NCBI GenBank assembly: GCA_015680905.1
Contig: CM027378.1
Coordinates: 11,885,001-11,949,000, forward strand
Length of the DNA stretch: 64,000 nucleotides
DNA from: Coptis chinensis
Lineage: Eukaryota; Streptophyta; Magnoliopsida; Ranunculales; Ranunculaceae
Direction: 5' to 3'
Below the pieces are notes generated by a model. The model was not told the DNA's origin. It saw nothing but the letters and a program-made list of their open reading frames with translations, and did no database searches. A program made the translations under genes and the position numbers. How positions within the stretch are numbered: the stretch's first letter is position 1; each line of letters begins with the position of its first letter. This document shows positions 22,040 through 31,731 of this stretch, piece by piece.

Positions 22040-22189
22040 TTAGAGAAACTTGAGTATTCTAATATGTAGAGAAACTTGAGTATTCTAGGGGAGTCAGGAT
22101 TTTGATGAAAAAAGGAGGAGTAAATGAGAAACTTGAGTATTCTATATAGAGATATTTGAAATTTTGATATATTTCGAATAATTGAGTGA

Positions 22190-22740
22190 AATATGTTTGT
22201 AAACCCTAAACCCCAAACTAGTTTATTATTCACAATTTAATAAAAAAAATGGAAAATAACAAGTTTAGATATAAAACAAATTATTATTTAGATTTGGATA
22301 ATTGAGTGAAATATGTTTGAAATTAATTTTTTTTATGTCGGTACAAAATTTGTAAACCCTGAACCCAAAACCCAAACCCCCAAACTAGTTTATGATTCAA
22401 AATTTGAAAAAGAAAATAAAAAATAACAAGTTTAGATATAAAACAAATTATTATTTCGAATAATTAAGTGAAATATGTTAGTATGAAATTTGTAAACCTC
22501 AAACCCCCCAAACTAGTTTATGATTCACAATTTTAAAAATAAAATAAAAAATAACAAGTTTAGATATAAAACAAATTATTATTTTGAATAATTAAGTGAA
22601 ATATGTTGGTAGGAAATTTCTAAACCCTAAACTCTGAACCCTGAACTCCAAACCCCAAACTAGTTTATGATTCACAATTGAAAATAATAATAATAATAAC
22701 AACAAGTTTAGATATAAAACAAATTATTATTTTAGATTTT
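22190..22740. repeat. Tandem repeat with telomere-like segments, MULE A
   Basis: About four diverged units of roughly 130-160 bp. Each has aaccc(t/c)aaac-type text followed by aaactagttta(t/g)(g/t)attca and acaagtttagatataaaacaaatt. The accccaaac/aaccctaaac stretches resemble degenerate plant telomere repeats (TTTAGGG on the other strand). Copy B has the mirror set at 24925-25460. Confidence 0.75.
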
Positions 22741-22958
22741 AGCATGTTTGATTACATGTTTTAACTTGGTTATATAGAGACTATGTCATAACAGATAAAG
22801 AGTGCAGAGTGCATGTAATTGTGTTATTCCTAACCTAATTTTTTAAATTGGATTTCAGTTTTCCTAATTCAATTGGGATGTGTTGATAATTGATCATTAC
22901 TAATTCAATTTTGCACATAATTGTTTAAAGAAATTATTGTACACTTATGATCAATTAA
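22741..22958. other. Noncoding MULE A subterminal sequence
   Basis: Matches copy B 24640-24900 in inverted orientation. No gene. Confidence 0.6.
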
Positions 22959-22967
22959 TTATTTGTA

Positions 22968-23187
22968 GGGTGAACTAGTATTACCCCACTAAATGAGCCA
23001 ATTAGGATTTCCCCCCCACTAGATGGGAAATTAGGGTCTCCCCCCTAAATACACACAAAAAAATTTCGGTCAACCCACTTTGACTTTGTTTTTGTGTGTA
23101 TTTAGGGGGGAGACCCTAATTTCTCATCTAGTGGGGGGGAAATCCTAATTGGCTCATCTAGTGGAGGGGGGTAATACTATTTAACCC
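22968..23187. mobile_element. Foldback MITE with 9-bp TSD inside MULE A
   Basis: Length 220 bp with long inverted repeats: GGGTGAACTAGTATTACCCC at the left and its near complement ending TAATACTATTTAACCC at the right. The arms run inward to TAAATACACACAAAAA on both sides of a short loop. The direct repeats TTATTTGTA flank it (22959-22967 and 23188-23196). The 9-bp TSD suggests Mutator-type mobilisation. MULE copy B has the uninserted site (about 24630-24660, - strand). Confidence 0.9.
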
Positions 23188-23249
23188 TTATTTGTATTAT
23201 AAGAAAAGTGTTCGGTGTTTATGTATGAGAAAAGTGTAATTGGTATTTA

Positions 23250-23800
23250 TGTCCAAACGACTTCACCATATCGCCCCATAGAAGCCCTAAACGACCCAGC
23301 CATACCGCTTGCATGTGATACCAAATGATTAGCCAAATCTAAAATGCACACAAACGATGTGGTCAAGCCGTTTGAGTATATACTCAAACGATATGGTGGT
23401 ACCGTTTGAGTGTATACTCAAATGACGTGGCCATATCGTTTGAGTGTACACTCAAACGACTTGGCCATATCGTTTGAGTGTATACAAAAACGACGTGCCC
23501 ATATCGTTTGAGTGTTACTCAAACACTCAAATGACGTGGCCATATTGTTTGAGTGTATACTCAAATAACTTGGCCATATCGTTTGAGTGTTACTCAAACA
23601 CTCAAACGATATGGCCAAGTCGTTTGAGTGTATACAAAAATGACGCGTCCATATCGTTTTAGTGTATACTCAAACGACTTGACCATATCGTTTGAGTGTA
23701 TACGAAAACGATGTGGCCATATCGTTTGAGTGTATACGCGAACAACATAGTGGGATCGTTTGAGTGCACACCCAAACGACCCGAAGGGTTCATTTTGGCG
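23250..23800. repeat. Subterminal 34-bp array of MULE A
   Basis: The longest array. Unit starts (a/g)(t/c)cgtttgag are at 23367, 23401, 23435, 23469 and 23503, all 34 bp apart, and the pattern continues with a few shorter or longer steps to about 23790. Each unit joins cgtttgagtgtatac with tcaaacgacttggccat, so it contains two near-palindromes. It lies just inside the terminal inverted repeat. Confidence 0.9.
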
Positions 23801-23924
23801 AGACCGGTTGAATTGGTTGCTGGGCCTGGGCTTTGATGGCAAACTTGTAATATGGCAAACTTGTAAAATTTCTTTTTTTTAGGGGTTGCCCAATCCAATT
23901 TGATGAGTGCCCGATGGAATCACC
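23801..23924. repeat. Terminal inverted repeat of MULE A (transposase end)
   Basis: On -, it starts GGTGATTCCATCGGGCACTC and runs through ATTGGATTGGGCAACCCC and ACAAGTTTGCCATCAAAGCC. Copy B's left TIR (24050 onward) reads GGTAGTTTCATTGGGCACTT with the same following blocks. The outer edge 23924 is set by alignment to copy B, whose TSD fixes its end. Confidence 0.8.
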
Positions 23925-24040
23925 TAAAAAAAACAAGCGTAAAGGACAAATGTTCGCATTAAATCACTTGCAAAACCAGCCATAATTCAAAATCACAGAA
24001 AAGGATCGGGCTGTAAAAGGTTGATTTTATCTTTATGCAA
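23925..24040. other. Spacer between the two MULEs
   Basis: Host sequence of about 116 bp separating the outer ends of copies A and B. No feature. Its first nine bases, TAAAAAAAA, would be the TSD of copy A, but the partner site is not visible in the window. Confidence 0.6.
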
Positions 24041-24049
24041 AATAGAAAG
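24041..24049. repeat. Target-site duplication AATAGAAAG (left) of MULE B
   Basis: Exact 9-bp match with 31155-31163, directly outside both TIR ends. Nine bases is the Mutator-superfamily length. Confidence 0.88.
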
Positions 24050-24165
24050 GGTAGTTTCATTGGGCACTTATTGAATTAGATTGGGCAACCCCAAAAAAAA
24101 ATTACAAGTTTGCCATCAAAGCTCACGCCCAATAACCAATTCAACTGGTCTTGCCATAACGAAAC
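24050..24165. repeat. Left TIR of MULE B
   Basis: GGTAGTTTCATTGGGCACTT followed by ATTAGATTGGGCAACCCC. The first ~45 bp pair imperfectly with the right TIR (31112-31154), sharing ATTGGGC at offset 10 and ATTGGATTGGGCAGCC further in. Confidence 0.8.
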
Positions 24166-24460
24166 TATCGGGTCGTTTAAGTGTACACTCAAATGGTCTC
24201 ACTATGTCGTTTGAGTATACACTCAAACGATACCACCATGTCATTTTGGTGTACATCCACGCGGTCTGACCTTGTCGTTTGAGAATTGGCTCCTGGAATC
24301 TCCATGGAACGGTCTGATCGTGCCGTTTGAGTGAACAGCTTGAACATATCATTTGAGTGTATACTCAAACGGCTTCGCCATACCGTTTGAGACATAGCTC
24401 TCTGTTTTTTCCATGGAATGGTCTGACCAGGTCGTTTGGTATCACATGTAAGCAGTATGA
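24166..24460. repeat. Subterminal 34-bp array of MULE B
   Basis: gtcgttt-type motifs sit at 34-bp steps (tcg/tca at 24173, 24207, 24241, 24275). After a break two more are 34 bp apart (24349, 24383). Text such as gtcgtttgagtatacactca matches the array of copy A in inverted orientation. Confidence 0.82.
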
Positions 24461-24924
24461 CTGGGTCATTTGGGGCTTCTATGGGGCAACCTGCGGGAGT
24501 CGTTTGGACTAAAATAATTGAGAAGTTCTAAACCAAGGAAATTCTTGATTAACCAATGATTAGCCCGATTAACCAATAAAAATTGATTACATAAACACCA
24601 ATTACACTTTTCTTATACATAAACACCGAACACTTTTCTTATAATACAAAATCATTAATCGATCATAATTGTACAATAATTTATTTAAACAATGATCTGC
24701 AAAATTGAATTAGTACAATTATCAACACATCCTAATTGAATTAGCAAAATTAAAATCCGATTTAAAAAATTGGGTTAGTAACAACACAATTAGTTGCACC
24801 AACAAAATTGCATGTACTCTGCACTATTTATCTGTTATGACATAGTATCTATATAACCAAGTTAAAACATGTAATCAAACATGCCAAAATCTAAAATAAT
24901 GTAATCAAGCATGCCAAAATCTAA

Positions 24925-25460
24925 AATAATAATTTGTTTTATATCTAAACTTGTTATTTATTTATTTTTTTCAATTGTGAATCATAAACTAGTTTGGGGT
25001 TTAGGCTTAGGGTTTATAGTTCAGGGTTTACAAATTTCGTACCAATATATTTCACTCAATTATTCAAAATAATAATTTGTTTTATATCTAAATTTATTAT
25101 TTATTATTTTTTATTTTTCAAATTGTGAGTCATAAACTAGTTTGGGGGTTCCGGGTTTATAAATTTCGTACCAACATATTTCACTTAATTATTCGAAATA
25201 ATAATTTGTTTTATATCTAAACTTGTTATTTTCCATTTTCTTTTTCAAATTGTGAATCATAAACTAGTTTGGGGTTTAGGGTTCAGGGTTTACAAATTTT
25301 GTACCGATATAAAAAAAAAATTCAAACATATTTCACTCAATTATCCAAATCTAAAATAATAATTTGTTTTATATCTAAATTTGTTATTTTCAATTTTTTT
25401 TTCAATTGTGAATAATAAACTAGTATGGGGTTTAGGGTTTGGGGTTTATGGTTTACAAAC
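24925..25460. repeat. Tandem repeat with telomere-like segments, MULE B
   Basis: Four units start with aatttgttttatatctaaa at 24931, 25074, 25203 and 25361. Each contains aaactagtttggggttta plus (t)agggttt text. It lies upstream of the transposase gene, mirroring 22190-22740 in copy A. Confidence 0.78.
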
Positions 25461-25630
25461 ATATTTCACTTAATTATTCGAAATATATCAAAATTTCAAA
25501 TATCTATACATAGAATACTCAAGTTTCTCATTTACTCTTTACTCCTTTTTTCATACTCAATCAAATACTCAAGTTTCTCATTTACTCATTACTATTTTCA
25601 TACTCAATCAAAACCCAATCAAAATCTTAA

Positions 25631-25908
25631 ATGGAACACGAAGATAAAGAGAAGCATTTAAGGTAATGCTTGAGGTGCAACAACAAATTAGAGAAGGAGA
25701 AAATAAAAGAAATGTTGAAGGTGAAGAACAATCAATAGACAATAAAGAAGTGTCAAAAAATGTTGAAGGTGAAGTTGAAGAAGTTGAAGAAATAGAAAAT
25801 GCGACTAGTCGAGCAAATGAGACTCCGAGAAATTGTCGACGACAAAGACAAGCAAACCTAAATAATGAGGTAACACTTGATTTAAATGAATACAAAACAC
25901 TTGATTGA
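25631..25908 (+). pseudogene. Small acidic ORF upstream of MULE B transposase
   Basis: Homologue of the copy A ORF (21818-22039). The ATG at 25631 (MEHEDKEKHLR) meets a TAA after a frameshift. The conserved remainder is open from 25666 (MLEVQQQIREGENKRNVEGE ... NLNNEVTLD). It is strongly acidic. The product would be an N-terminal transposase exon or a small accessory protein. Confidence 0.45.
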
Positions 25909-25959
25909 TTGAATGAATGAATAAATCTACAAAACACTTGAATAAATGAATCAATAACA

Positions 25960-26045
25960 TGGCTAGGTCGTTTGGACCCTCTATGGAACTATATGACTGG
26001 GTCGTTTAGGAACCCTATTGGCCGATATGGCTAGGTCGTTTGGAC
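25960..26045. repeat. Three-unit 34-bp array in MULE B
   Basis: gtcgttt motifs at 25967, 26001 and 26035 (34-bp steps). Counterpart of the five-unit array at 21590-21745 in copy A, so the number of units differs between copies. Confidence 0.8.
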
Positions 26046-26339
26046 TAAATTTAGTGAGAAGTTCATTTTTTTTGGTGACTTTGAAATCCCTCATTACACA
26101 AATTATTTTAGACTCATGTTTTATTATATATGTAGGATCATTTTCTGCTATCCAAGAACTGATTCTCTGCAAACTCAAATTACGTGGATTGTCAACCGAT
26201 TTTAAGTGATACAACATAAATATTTACTACAGAAGAGGTATGATTGAGTAGGCATTGATTTCATTTTTTTTTATTTTATAAATGTAATTTTATTAGTGTA
26301 TTAATAATAGTTATTGTTTTTTATATGTTTAGGTCTTTC

Positions 26340-28075
26340 ATACACGTAGCAAGACAATTGGTTAGGCAACTGCTAAAGAAAAACAAGTTAATGTGGTTGT
26401 CGTAATTGAAAAGTTGGAGTATGCTAAGGGAAACCGAGTAGCAAGATTGAATTTGGCTTGCGAGTGCTTAGGTGTGTATCAGTCACACAAGAAGGAAGGC
26501 AAAGGGAGGGCTAATAAGAGAAAGTCGGGAACCAAGAAATCGGGATGTCCATTTAATTTAAAAGGTGTTTTCCAACGCGGCACTGTCGATAGTTGGAAAA
26601 TAAAAGTTAGAAATTATATTCACAACCATGTATTGTCAAAAACCCTTGAAGAGCATGCATTTGCTACTCGTCTAACCGTTCCAGAGTTCGAATACTTGTC
26701 AGAGATGAGTAAGTGTGGAATAAAACCTAAACAAATTTTGGATTCCATCAAGAATAGGTATCATGAAAACATATCTAGTATATCCCAAGTCTACACTGCA
26801 AGGCAGAAGGTGAGGAGATTGGATATGAATGGTCTCACACAATTGCAGAGATTGTGTGAGTTGTTAGCAAGAGAACATTATTTTGAGGAGTTGAGAGAGG
26901 ATGAGAATACCGAGGAGATAACGGGGCTGTTATGGGCCCATCTAGAAGGTGTTAAGTTGGCTCGAACTTTTCTAATAGTTTTCATGTTAGACGCTACCTA
27001 CAAAACTAATAACAGGTATCAGTGGCCTTTCGTACAGTTTGTTGGGGTGAGTTCAACGTGGAAGTTTTTCACCGTGTGTCAGGTGCTGCTTCAGTCTGAA
27101 ACAACAGTCGACTATGAGTGGGCTCTGCATCAGTTTAGTGGCTTGCTTGGTGACATAAGCACATCTATGATCGTGTCTGACAAGGACTTGGCCCTGATGA
27201 GTGTCGCTGATAAAGTTTTCCCTAACACACACAAGTATCTATGTAAATGGCATATCGCTACATGCGTCCTTTCAAAATGTTACGATATTTTTCCAACCAC
27301 AAAACTTGTAGAGAAGGCCCAGTTCTCGTGGAACACTGTTGTCAAATCGAAGACAGAGGTTATTTTCCAACGTAGATGGGATGCTTTAGAAAAATATTAC
27401 AGGGTTGAGTACTCTAATTTTGTTAGTTATTTGCGAGAGACTTGGTTTCCTCACAAGGATCGATTCGTATGTCGTTGGACTGACCAACACATTCACTTTG
27501 GGAGTACAACGACCAATAGAGTTGAAGGGTCTCATGCTCAGCTGAACCGTGTACTAGGAAATGCAAACTGTCATGAATTTTTGAGTATGTTTAGCTTAAT
27601 CCACTCGATTCTAGAGATGAAAATGTCCTAGATTAAAGCTACCTTCGATAGGAGTATGATTGTAACTCAACACCACCACTAGATTCCTTTGTTTTGTGAA
27701 CTTAGAGGCCTTGTCTCACGCAAATGTTTGGACTTGCTATTTGAAGAAATAGATACCCGCGTAAAACATGTTAAAGATGGAGAGATCAGGTGTTGGTGCT
27801 ATTTGCGCACTAGCTATGGACTGTCATGTGCTCATGAAATAATTGAGTTTGAAGAGCAAAAACGGTCCATCCCTTTGACTGCTATCGACCTTTTTGGAAA
27901 ACATTGTCTGCTTCTCCCAATGTGTCAGTGGGTGTTGGTCCCGATGTTAGACCTTCGATCGACTTGTTCATGAAAAGGTTTGCAATGGTTTCTGAAGAAA
28001 AGCAGAGAGTTATGATTAGGAAGCTTATGGAGATTGTCGTACCATATAGTACATGGCTAGTACCGCCTTGCAACT
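26340..28075 (+). pseudogene. MULE B transposase (FAR1/MULE/SWIM)
   Basis: The longest transposase frame in the window, open for 412 residues from 26393 to 27631. From the Met at 26393: FAR1/GCM1-type zinc segment (CECLGVYQSHK, SGCPFNLKG, IHNHVL, residues about 24-85), linker CGIKPKQILDSIKNRYHENI (about 109-128), MULE core with first Asp at 200 (MLDATYKTNN), second Asp at 263 (VSDKDLALM), the CKWHI motif, and Glu at 378 (NRVEGSHAQL). These three would be the DDE triad. Two in-frame TAG codons follow (27629-27631 and about 27680). The SWIM finger CWCYLRTSYGLSCAHE (about 27790-27840) comes next, and a one-base deletion near 27892 shifts the frame relative to copy A. The true start lies upstream (VFHTRSK... 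after an intron acceptor near 26333). The 3' end is cut by the deletion that joins it to PMD sequence. Confidence 0.88.
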
Positions 28076-28079
28076 AGTT

Positions 28080-30350
28080 TCATCGATGATGTCGTTATGT
28101 CGAAAAAAGATAAATCAAGATAAGTTACCAATCGAATGCAAAAAATCACAATAAGAGAAACTCAATTAAAAATCACAATACTCACAATCGGTGTACAGTT
28201 GAGAAGTGTCTCTTGGGATAAATGAATAGGAAGACGCTAAGGGTTTACCAATTAATCGAATGTGAGAATTCCTCGTATACCAAGTAATGTAGTTTGGATG
28301 ACACTCCCATGGATAAGACGAGATAGCTCCTCGATTACAGGGTTGGATCACGTGATTTTGCCATAACTCTTAGTAAGTTGGCCCAATATTGGTCGATCTC
28401 ACATCATACCCGCGTCCTGCTACAGTTCTTGTCGTCCAATTTGGTGTTGGAGGAGCTACGGGTATAAGCTGCACGTGACCCAACTGACACATAACCCTTG
28501 CGACAGTGTAAAGCTCGACAATGTTGAAAAAACATATTAATCCCTCAAACAATGCAATGTCATCTATCAGTCTTGTAGCTCGGACATTATTGTATGGATG
28601 CCAATCAACCTGAAACAAAATCAAATGTGTGATTAACAACTCTAATGATCAATTACTAAAAATATATATATAAACAAACTTAAATACTTACATTGAAACA
28701 ATTCATATCATCAAGTATCGCTCGATAATACTGCAATGCATGCGTTGTATCGTCATAGTGAAGAGCGACTGCTGTGTGTCTATGAACGCGCCTTCGACAA
28801 GTTATAGTCCATGTTTGGGATTGGCCTGAATACCGGGAAGTACTTATAGATCCATGCCTAGATATATATATATATACATAAAAAGTTAACATATTGATAG
28901 AGTAATAAAATTAACATTAAAAATAATGAGTTTTACCTGTAAAAGAGTCATGTAGCCTGTAACCCCTTTCACCTTCGCACATGTGGCAGCCCCAAGACCT
29001 CTATAAAAAAATGCTAAAATTGCTGCACCCTATGCATACTTTCCTATCTCACTGAATTTCAACAATGGCCTCAGATAACATAGAGGCACTCCAGTCCCAG
29101 ACTTGTCAGTAAAAATGGCACATCCAAAGAAAAACATGATAAAAGCTCTGACAGCCCGTTGGACTTCCTGCAAACTCGAGGCCTTCTCTACCACCTTTCC
29201 AGCAGCGTTATATATGGACTTATCATGAACCTTGTTAGAAAAATGCTTCCGGAGGAATTCTAGCCTTACTTTTGAAATGAACTTGCTAGCTTCCATCTCC
29301 GCCTTAATCGAAGAAATGGGGAGACCCAGAGCACAGTGTAGGAGATTTACTGATTGTTGCAAGTTCAACTCACTGTCCCCTTGCACCGCTCTTCCTCTAA
29401 CTGTGACTCCAAAGATTTGCACAACATCATCCAAAGTCACAGTCATCTCCCCAAATGGCATATGGAAGATGCTGGTCTCCGGATGCCACCTCTCCACAAA
29501 CACAGAGACCAATGGTGGAACCATATGCTCGTGATAACTTAATATGAGATCATATAACCCAATCCTTCTCAGCTCATGTAGTGCTCAAATCTCGGAGACT
29601 TTCTAAATTCGTTCATGAAATCCCATTAGCACAACTTCGCTAAGTGTGAAACACACTTCAACATTCCGCGATCCTCCTGAAACAACCAAGCGTGCATTAG
29701 ACTCAATGAGCAGAAACAAAAGATTTTTTAAAGAAAATCAAAGTACTAAAGAAAATCAAAATATTACCCTCTTCTCCCAATTAAACATCGCGAGCGACAT
29801 GCACTGCATAGTCATACAATAACTCTAACTCATACGGGCCACCCCCATACTCACCTCTTTTGAACTCCAAATCATCATTGGATTTTCTCACAAAATCCAA
29901 TACTATAGGTGCATCTTCCACTGGTGGTACGACTTCTACCACATTTTTTTTCCACATTATCATCCTACTCCTCCTCCTCTCCTCATCCCCATTGTCATCC
30001 TCTTCATCACCCTCCTCATCACTCTCCTCTTCCCCCTCCTCACTCACCTTATCACTCTCCTCTTCCCCCTCCTCACCCTCCTCTTCCACTATACTCTTTC
30101 CAAGATTCATATTTACATCTAAACCTACATTGTTATCACTATCTACACTATCTTCACTCGGAACTTCAGGAATCTCAAGAACCTTTTTTTCTTTGTGGTC
30201 CCTTCTACGCGCTGATGTTGTGGTGCCCTCTCCGCTTTTTCTCTTTCTTTCAGCCGCGTCACCACTAGAGGAACTGCCGCCAAACAACTTCTGCACACCC
30301 TTGAATATAGTTTTTGCTACATTCTTCACATTCTTTGATCGATGACCCAT
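28080..30350 (-). pseudogene. Plant mobile domain (PMD) protein of MULE B, 3'-truncated
   Basis: Same gene as 501-2854. Exon 1 (30350 to about 29781) encodes MGHRSKNVKNVAKTIFKGVQ and a long acidic tract with SDEEGDEEDDNGDEE-type repeats. The PMD core on 29030-29524 is open for 164 residues (VSVFVERWHPETSIFHMPFG, EMTVTLDDVVQIFGVTVRGR). Later exons lie near 28690-28865 and 28190-28612 (GHVQLIPVAPPTPNWTTRTV). The last exon is missing because of the deletion at about 28076. The gene is convergent with the transposase. It is better preserved than copy A in the PMD core but still not a complete gene. Confidence 0.78.
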
Positions 30351-30595
30351 TGCTACAAAGAAAAATAAAACAAGTATTAGTAACTATAATAAGTTTAATC
30401 AAATCTAAATAATTTCGAGCTAAATTACAATTTTTTTTACATTTCAAGCTAAATTACAATTCTTTCGACATTACAAGTGCCACAAAATACAAACACTCTA
30501 AAACAGATAATGGAAATACACAAACACTCAACTCTATTTCTAACTCTAAATCTTGTATTAACTCATACAACTAATACAAAGAATATTCAAGAATA

Positions 30596-30597
<2 letters not shown>

Positions 30598-30642
<45 letters not shown>
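30598..30642. repeat. A-run and (CA)n microsatellite
   Basis: An A stretch of about 16 followed by about 14 CA units, immediately left of the PMD-side 34-bp array of MULE B. Confidence 0.85.
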
Positions 30643-30745
30643 TTCAAACGACCTTATTGGGTCGTTTGGGCCATTTCCAAAACGACCTCACTGAGTCGTT
30701 TGGTGCATCCTCAAAACGACCTCACTGGGTCATTTCAATGTTTTT
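30643..30745. repeat. PMD-side 34-bp array of MULE B
   Basis: gtcgttt/gtcattt at 30661, 30695 and 30729, exactly 34 bp apart. The unit is aaacgacctcactg + agtcgtttggtgcatcctca. This end of the element has its own spacer text but the same half-sites and period as the other arrays. Confidence 0.85.
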
Positions 30746-31111
30746 CAAACAATACTTCGTTTTGGAGTCCAAACAACTTGCATTGTATAATAATCAATAA
30801 TAGAAACCACAAATTATTCAACAATAACAACCATACTTATTATTCAACAATAGAAACCATAAATTGAGAAACTAGAGTTGAATTAAAAAAAAATAAACAA
30901 AATGCACTCACAAAAATTGATATTCGAAACTGAAGAAATCCTTGTTTGCACCAACGAAACTATCCTTGCACAAAATCAAGTTTTGTTTTTGGTTTTTGGT
31001 TTGGTACGTGAGAGAGATGATACCGGTTAAAAAGGTTGCTCCCGGTTGTTGCGCGATTTAGGTGGGGGTGTATTGGGCTTGCTTTAGACTTCGGTGTTTG
31101 GGCTTGGGTAG

Positions 31112-31154
31112 GAGGCTGCCCAATCCAATTCCTGTGGCGCCCAATACAGGACTT
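31112..31154. repeat. Right TIR of MULE B
   Basis: On -, AAGTCCTGTATTGGGCGCCA followed by ATTGGATTGGGCAGCC. It is diverged from the left TIR over the outer nine bases but aligned with it beyond. Confidence 0.7.
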
Positions 31155-31163
31155 AATAGAAAG
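31155..31163. repeat. Target-site duplication AATAGAAAG (right) of MULE B
   Basis: Exact copy of 24041-24049. Confidence 0.88.
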
Positions 31164-31674
31164 CGGCTTGGCCCAACCAAAATGAGCCAACTTTTTTTGG
31201 TATGCACAATATTTTGACCCCCACCTACTTGGCAAACGTCCATTGGTAGGAGTCTCCACTTTATTCGTTTAATCAACAGGGCTAAAGCCCAATTTGCAAT
31301 ACCATGGGTCAATGTACATGCCCATTAACTCATGTGTCTAAGGTTGAACCTTAGCCACATGGCTTGCCACTAATGTACATTGATTTATGTCCAGATTCAT
31401 TTCTTATCAAAGAGATAATTATTAGTTGGGAGTTATATTCAATCACAATTACTTAAGCTACAAGGAGTTTCTACTCTACCTATATAAAAACCAAACTATT
31501 TTTCATACAAAACTACATTCTTGAGACTTGATCCCATTGATAATTTGGGTACGTAGGCAACCGCAAGGTACAATCTCACCATTCTCTCGATCACCATCAT
31601 TTTTCTAACTACTTTTCTATGTTCTTTATCTCTTTCATCACCACTTAGTGTTTTGATCATATTTGGTCGAAACA
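31164..31674 (+). repeat. 5' LTR remnant of the Tat element (start undetermined)
   Basis: A TATA box (tatataaaaa, 31481-31490) is followed by about 190 bp and a CA end (gtcgaaaca, about 31674) just before the PBS. The upstream limit is uncertain; TGTCTAAGG near 31335 is one possible LTR start. No second LTR exists in the window to confirm it. Confidence 0.45.
31481..31490 (+). promoter_or_regulatory. LTR TATA box of the Tat element
   Basis: ctacctatataaaaacc, at the expected distance before the PBS. Confidence 0.5.
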
Positions 31675-31678
31675 TAAT

Positions 31679-31695
31679 TGGCACCGTCTGCGGTT
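31679..31695 (+). other. Primer binding site of the Tat element
   Basis: TGGCACCGTCTGCGGTT, close to the TGGCGCCGTCTG-type PBS common in this group. I do not assign the tRNA. Confidence 0.55.
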
Positions 31696-31731
31696 CTTAT
31701 TCAACACCCTCGATCACGTTATGCAAAAGTT

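Larger units (their letters stand above)
443..23924 (-). mobile_element. MULE copy A, PMD + transposase-OTU type, interrupted by Athila-1
   Basis: The strand given is that of the transposase. In order, the element holds a PMD gene on + (501-2854), a 34-bp repeat array, an OTU domain and transposase C-terminus on - (3691-4666), the Athila-1 insertion (4672-19627), the rest of the transposase on - (19633-21260), a second array, a small acidic ORF, telomere-like tandem repeats, a MITE and a third array. It ends in a TIR whose outer end is at 23924. Removing Athila-1 together with one CTCTT copy restores colinearity with the transposase of copy B, which shows that the two transposase parts were once joined. 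The right TIR matches the left TIR of copy B over more than 100 bp. The left limit of 443 is only where homology to copy B fades. Confidence 0.82.
24050..31154 (+). mobile_element. MULE copy B, OTU-less deletion derivative
   Basis: Length 7105 bp, bounded by imperfect TIRs and a perfect 9-bp TSD. In order it holds the TIR, 34-bp array, telomere-like tandem repeats, small acidic ORF, second array, transposase on +, PMD gene on -, CA microsatellite, 34-bp array and TIR. Compared with copy A it lacks the OTU domain, the linker, the internal 34-bp array and the last PMD exon. The join is at about 28076. All coding parts carry stops or shifts. Orientation is given by the transposase. Confidence 0.88.

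Noticed and set aside
23360..23790. CRISPR-like regular repeats
   Set aside because: Units are contiguous 34-bp near-palindromes inside a plant MULE. There are no unique spacers and no cas genes, and the sequence is eukaryotic.
29860..30345. Ser/Pro-rich ORFs on + opposite PMD exon 1 (also 386-907 on -)
   Set aside because: Antisense shadows of the acidic Glu/Asp tract of the PMD gene; Ser runs arise from reversed GAG/GAT codons.
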